This document shows positions 4,992 to 6,263 of a DNA stretch of 6,263 nt, piece after piece. The DNA lies in NCBI GenBank assembly GCA_002449305.1, contig DKDI01000019.1, positions 1,822-8,084 of the forward strand. The letters run 5' to 3'. Source of the DNA: Treponema sp. UBA6852. Its GTDB lineage: Bacteria; Spirochaetota; Spirochaetia; Treponematales; Treponemataceae. The translations under genes were made by a program, and so were the position numbers. Positions within the stretch are counted from its first letter, which is position 1; every line of letters begins with the position of its first letter. The notes under the pieces are model-generated. The model had not been told where the DNA came from. It saw nothing but the letters and a program-made list of their open reading frames with translations, and ran no database searches.

Positions 4992-6241
4992 TTACTCGCC
5001 GGTATAATTGTAAACCATGGTTGCGTTCAGAAGTGGCTCATTGTCGTCTTTGTTGATTCTAATTTTTTCCCAGTCCTCTTTTGAGCCCTTGTAGTTCACA
5101 GTTTTTAGATTGCTGCAATTAAAGAACGCAGCAAGATTGATAGAAGTAACGCTTTTAGGAATTGTTACGCTTGTTAAGCCGCTGCAATTTCTGAACGCGT
5201 TATTACCGATAGAAGTAACATTGTCTGGAATGTTCACGCTTGTTAAACTAGTACAATAATTGAATGCCCCTTTACCAATCGAAATGACGCTGCTTGGGAT
5301 TGTCATGCTTGTTAAGCTGGTGCAATAATAGAATGCTTCCTCACCGATAGTAGTGACGCCGTTTGGAATGTTCACGCTTGATAGGCTTTCGCAATAATAG
5401 AACGTACTCGTACCAATCGAAGTAATCCTGCCTAGAATTGTTACACTCGTTAGTCCTTCGCATTGAGAGAACACGCTATTACCGATAGAAGTAACGCTGT
5501 CCGGGATTATTATACTTGTTAATCTAGTGCAACAATTGAACGCGCTATTACCGATAAAAGTAACACTATTCGGAATACTCACACTTGTTAAGTTGCTACA
5601 ACCAGAGAACGCATATTCACCGATAGAAGTAACGCTGCTTGGAATATTCATGCTTATTAAATAGTCGCAGTCTTTAAACGCTCTGTCGCCGATAGAATCA
5701 ATGCCAGTTGCGCCGCCAAGATCAAGGCTGATTTTTGCCCTGCTGTTGTTTATTGCTTCCGTTATCGCGGTAAGGTTGTCCGCGGTGATTGTACCAGCAA
5801 TGGTAACTGTATGTTCTTCGCTGCTTTTAAAACTTTTGATAGCAGAGATTGCGTCTGCGGCTGTTATTCCCCACTTTGCATAAAGTGTGATGTTTTCAGT
5901 TAAGGTGATTTTTGCCTTGTCGGAGTATGAAACGCTTCCGTCTGCGGATGTCGCCCAGCCTGCAAAAATGTAGCCTTCTTTTGTGAAGGTGTTTGCCGGA
6001 AGGAAGATTTCCGCTCCGCCAACTTCGGTAACACTTGCGATTGAGCCAGCTCCACCGTTCGCGTCAAAAGTTACGGTGTAGATTGCTTTTGAGGTTGTCG
6101 TATTTGTTACCTGTCCGCTGTCATCATCCGAGCCGCCACTTGAGCCGTTGGAACAGGAAGTGAATGTGAATGCAAGGCTAAGAGTTAGAATGCAGGCTAA
6201 AATCCAATGGGGGGGGTAGTGAAGTGAGTGTTAAATTTCAT
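4992..6241 (-). CDS. BspA-like leucine-rich-repeat lipoprotein, frame-interrupted at a poly-C tract
   Basis: A surface lipoprotein gene that reads through only if the eight-C tract near its 5' end changes length. GGGAG lies 5 nt before the ATG at 6241, which opens MKFNTHFTTPP. In this sequence translation then stops at TAG (6199-6197) after 14 codons. With one extra C the frame continues as HWILACILTLSLAFTFTSC, a signal peptide with Cys30 as lipidation site, and runs to 416 residues. Domains in corrected numbering are a Ser/Gly/Asp linker (31-45), a Listeria-Bacteroides repeat (Flg_new/InlB B type, about 55-124, with YTVTFDANGG, EGYIFAGWAT and NITLYAKW), a spacer, then eight 23-residue LRR_5/BspA repeats (193-376) and a cap ending NATMVYNYTGE. 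BspA relatives bind host proteins such as fibronectin; that role is inferred here. The internal ATG at 5651 lacks an RBS and falls within the repeats, so it is unlikely to be a start. No other ATG, GTG or TTG precedes the signal peptide in frame. Confidence 0.85.
5115..5666 (-). repeat. Eight tandem 69-bp repeats encoding BspA-type LRRs
   Basis: Eight consecutive 23-codon units, each with the pattern xxLTSVxIPxSVTSIGxxAFxxC, including the invariant-looking IG, F and C positions. DNA-level similarity is high, with near-identical words such as ACCGATAGAAGTAACGCT recurring. Unit 4 (ILGRITSIG) and unit 8 (SINLAAF) are the most diverged. Such direct repeats can gain or lose whole units by recombination without changing frame. 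Confidence 0.9.
6209..6216 (-). repeat. Poly-C (8) tract at the 5' end of the LRR lipoprotein gene
   Basis: Eight consecutive G on the + strand read as C8 in the coding strand, between codons 9 and 12 of the lipoprotein reading frame. It is the longest G or C run I see in the window. The tract separates a start codon with a good ribosome binding site from a downstream frame encoding a complete signal peptide. Lengths of 6, 9 or 12 would be in frame; 8 is out of frame. Confidence 0.85.
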
Positions 6242-6263
6242 TTTGTCTCCCATAAAAAGTCAA

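Noticed and set aside
4992..5651. LRR gene starting at the internal ATG (219 residues)
   Set aside because: The same frame continues upstream through an LRR, a Listeria-Bacteroides repeat and a signal peptide. The ATG has no Shine-Dalgarno site and corresponds to a residue inside a repeat.
6258..6263. TTGACT on the minus strand as a -35 for the LRR lipoprotein gene
   Set aside because: A -10 at normal spacing would fall over or beyond the start codon, so the true promoter must lie outside the window.

Overview
The window looks like chromosomal DNA from a host-associated spirochaete, most likely a Treponema. This is inferred from the gene content, since no marker gene is present. Supporting features are two lipoproteins with relaxed lipoboxes (FS-C and TS-C), a BspA-type leucine-rich-repeat surface lipoprotein with a Listeria-Bacteroides repeat domain, a protein pairing an HU-like domain with a DUF4469 Ig-like domain, purine-rich Shine-Dalgarno sites and sigma70-like promoters. 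Base composition is uneven: the TolB-like lipoprotein gene is AT-rich, whereas the GNAT gene is clearly GC-richer.

Layout. Positions 1-249 hold a cut-off palindromic repeat, an extended -10 promoter candidate and a long hairpin. They precede a small CD3324-family helix-turn-helix gene (250-543, +), which ends at an intrinsic terminator. An XRE repressor-like gene converges on it (607-888, -) and is divergent from a TolB-like beta-propeller lipoprotein gene (991-1974, +) with its own promoter and terminator. A repeat-bearing gap leads to a GNAT acetyltransferase (2270-2914, +). A well-formed promoter then drives an LCM/PPM-type SAM methyltransferase (3028-3846, +). The rest is minus-strand: an HU/Ig-like DNA-binding protein (3987-4700), a 291-bp gap rich in inverted repeats, and the LRR lipoprotein gene (4992-6241), which enters at the right edge.

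Two structures stand out. Between the convergent methyltransferase and HU/Ig-like genes lies an array with an exact 23-nt period. It alternates GGTACA and TGTACC half-sites separated by non-conserved 6- and 5-nt spacers, runs from about 3828 to 3983, and contains the methyltransferase stop codon. It is neither coding (23 is not a multiple of 3) nor CRISPR-like. Some of its changes keep base pairing through G-U wobbles or a paired substitution. Second, the LRR lipoprotein gene has an eight-C tract (eight G on +, 6209-6216) just after a well-placed RBS and ATG. The tract puts the start out of frame with the signal peptide and the rest of the protein. One extra C, or two fewer, would give a complete 416-residue lipoprotein, as expected of a phase-variable gene caught OFF; a sequencing error would look the same.

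The genes do not form one pathway. The layout is one of single-gene transcription units separated by terminators and palindromic repeats: three small DNA-binding proteins, two surface or periplasmic lipoproteins and two small-molecule-modifying enzymes.
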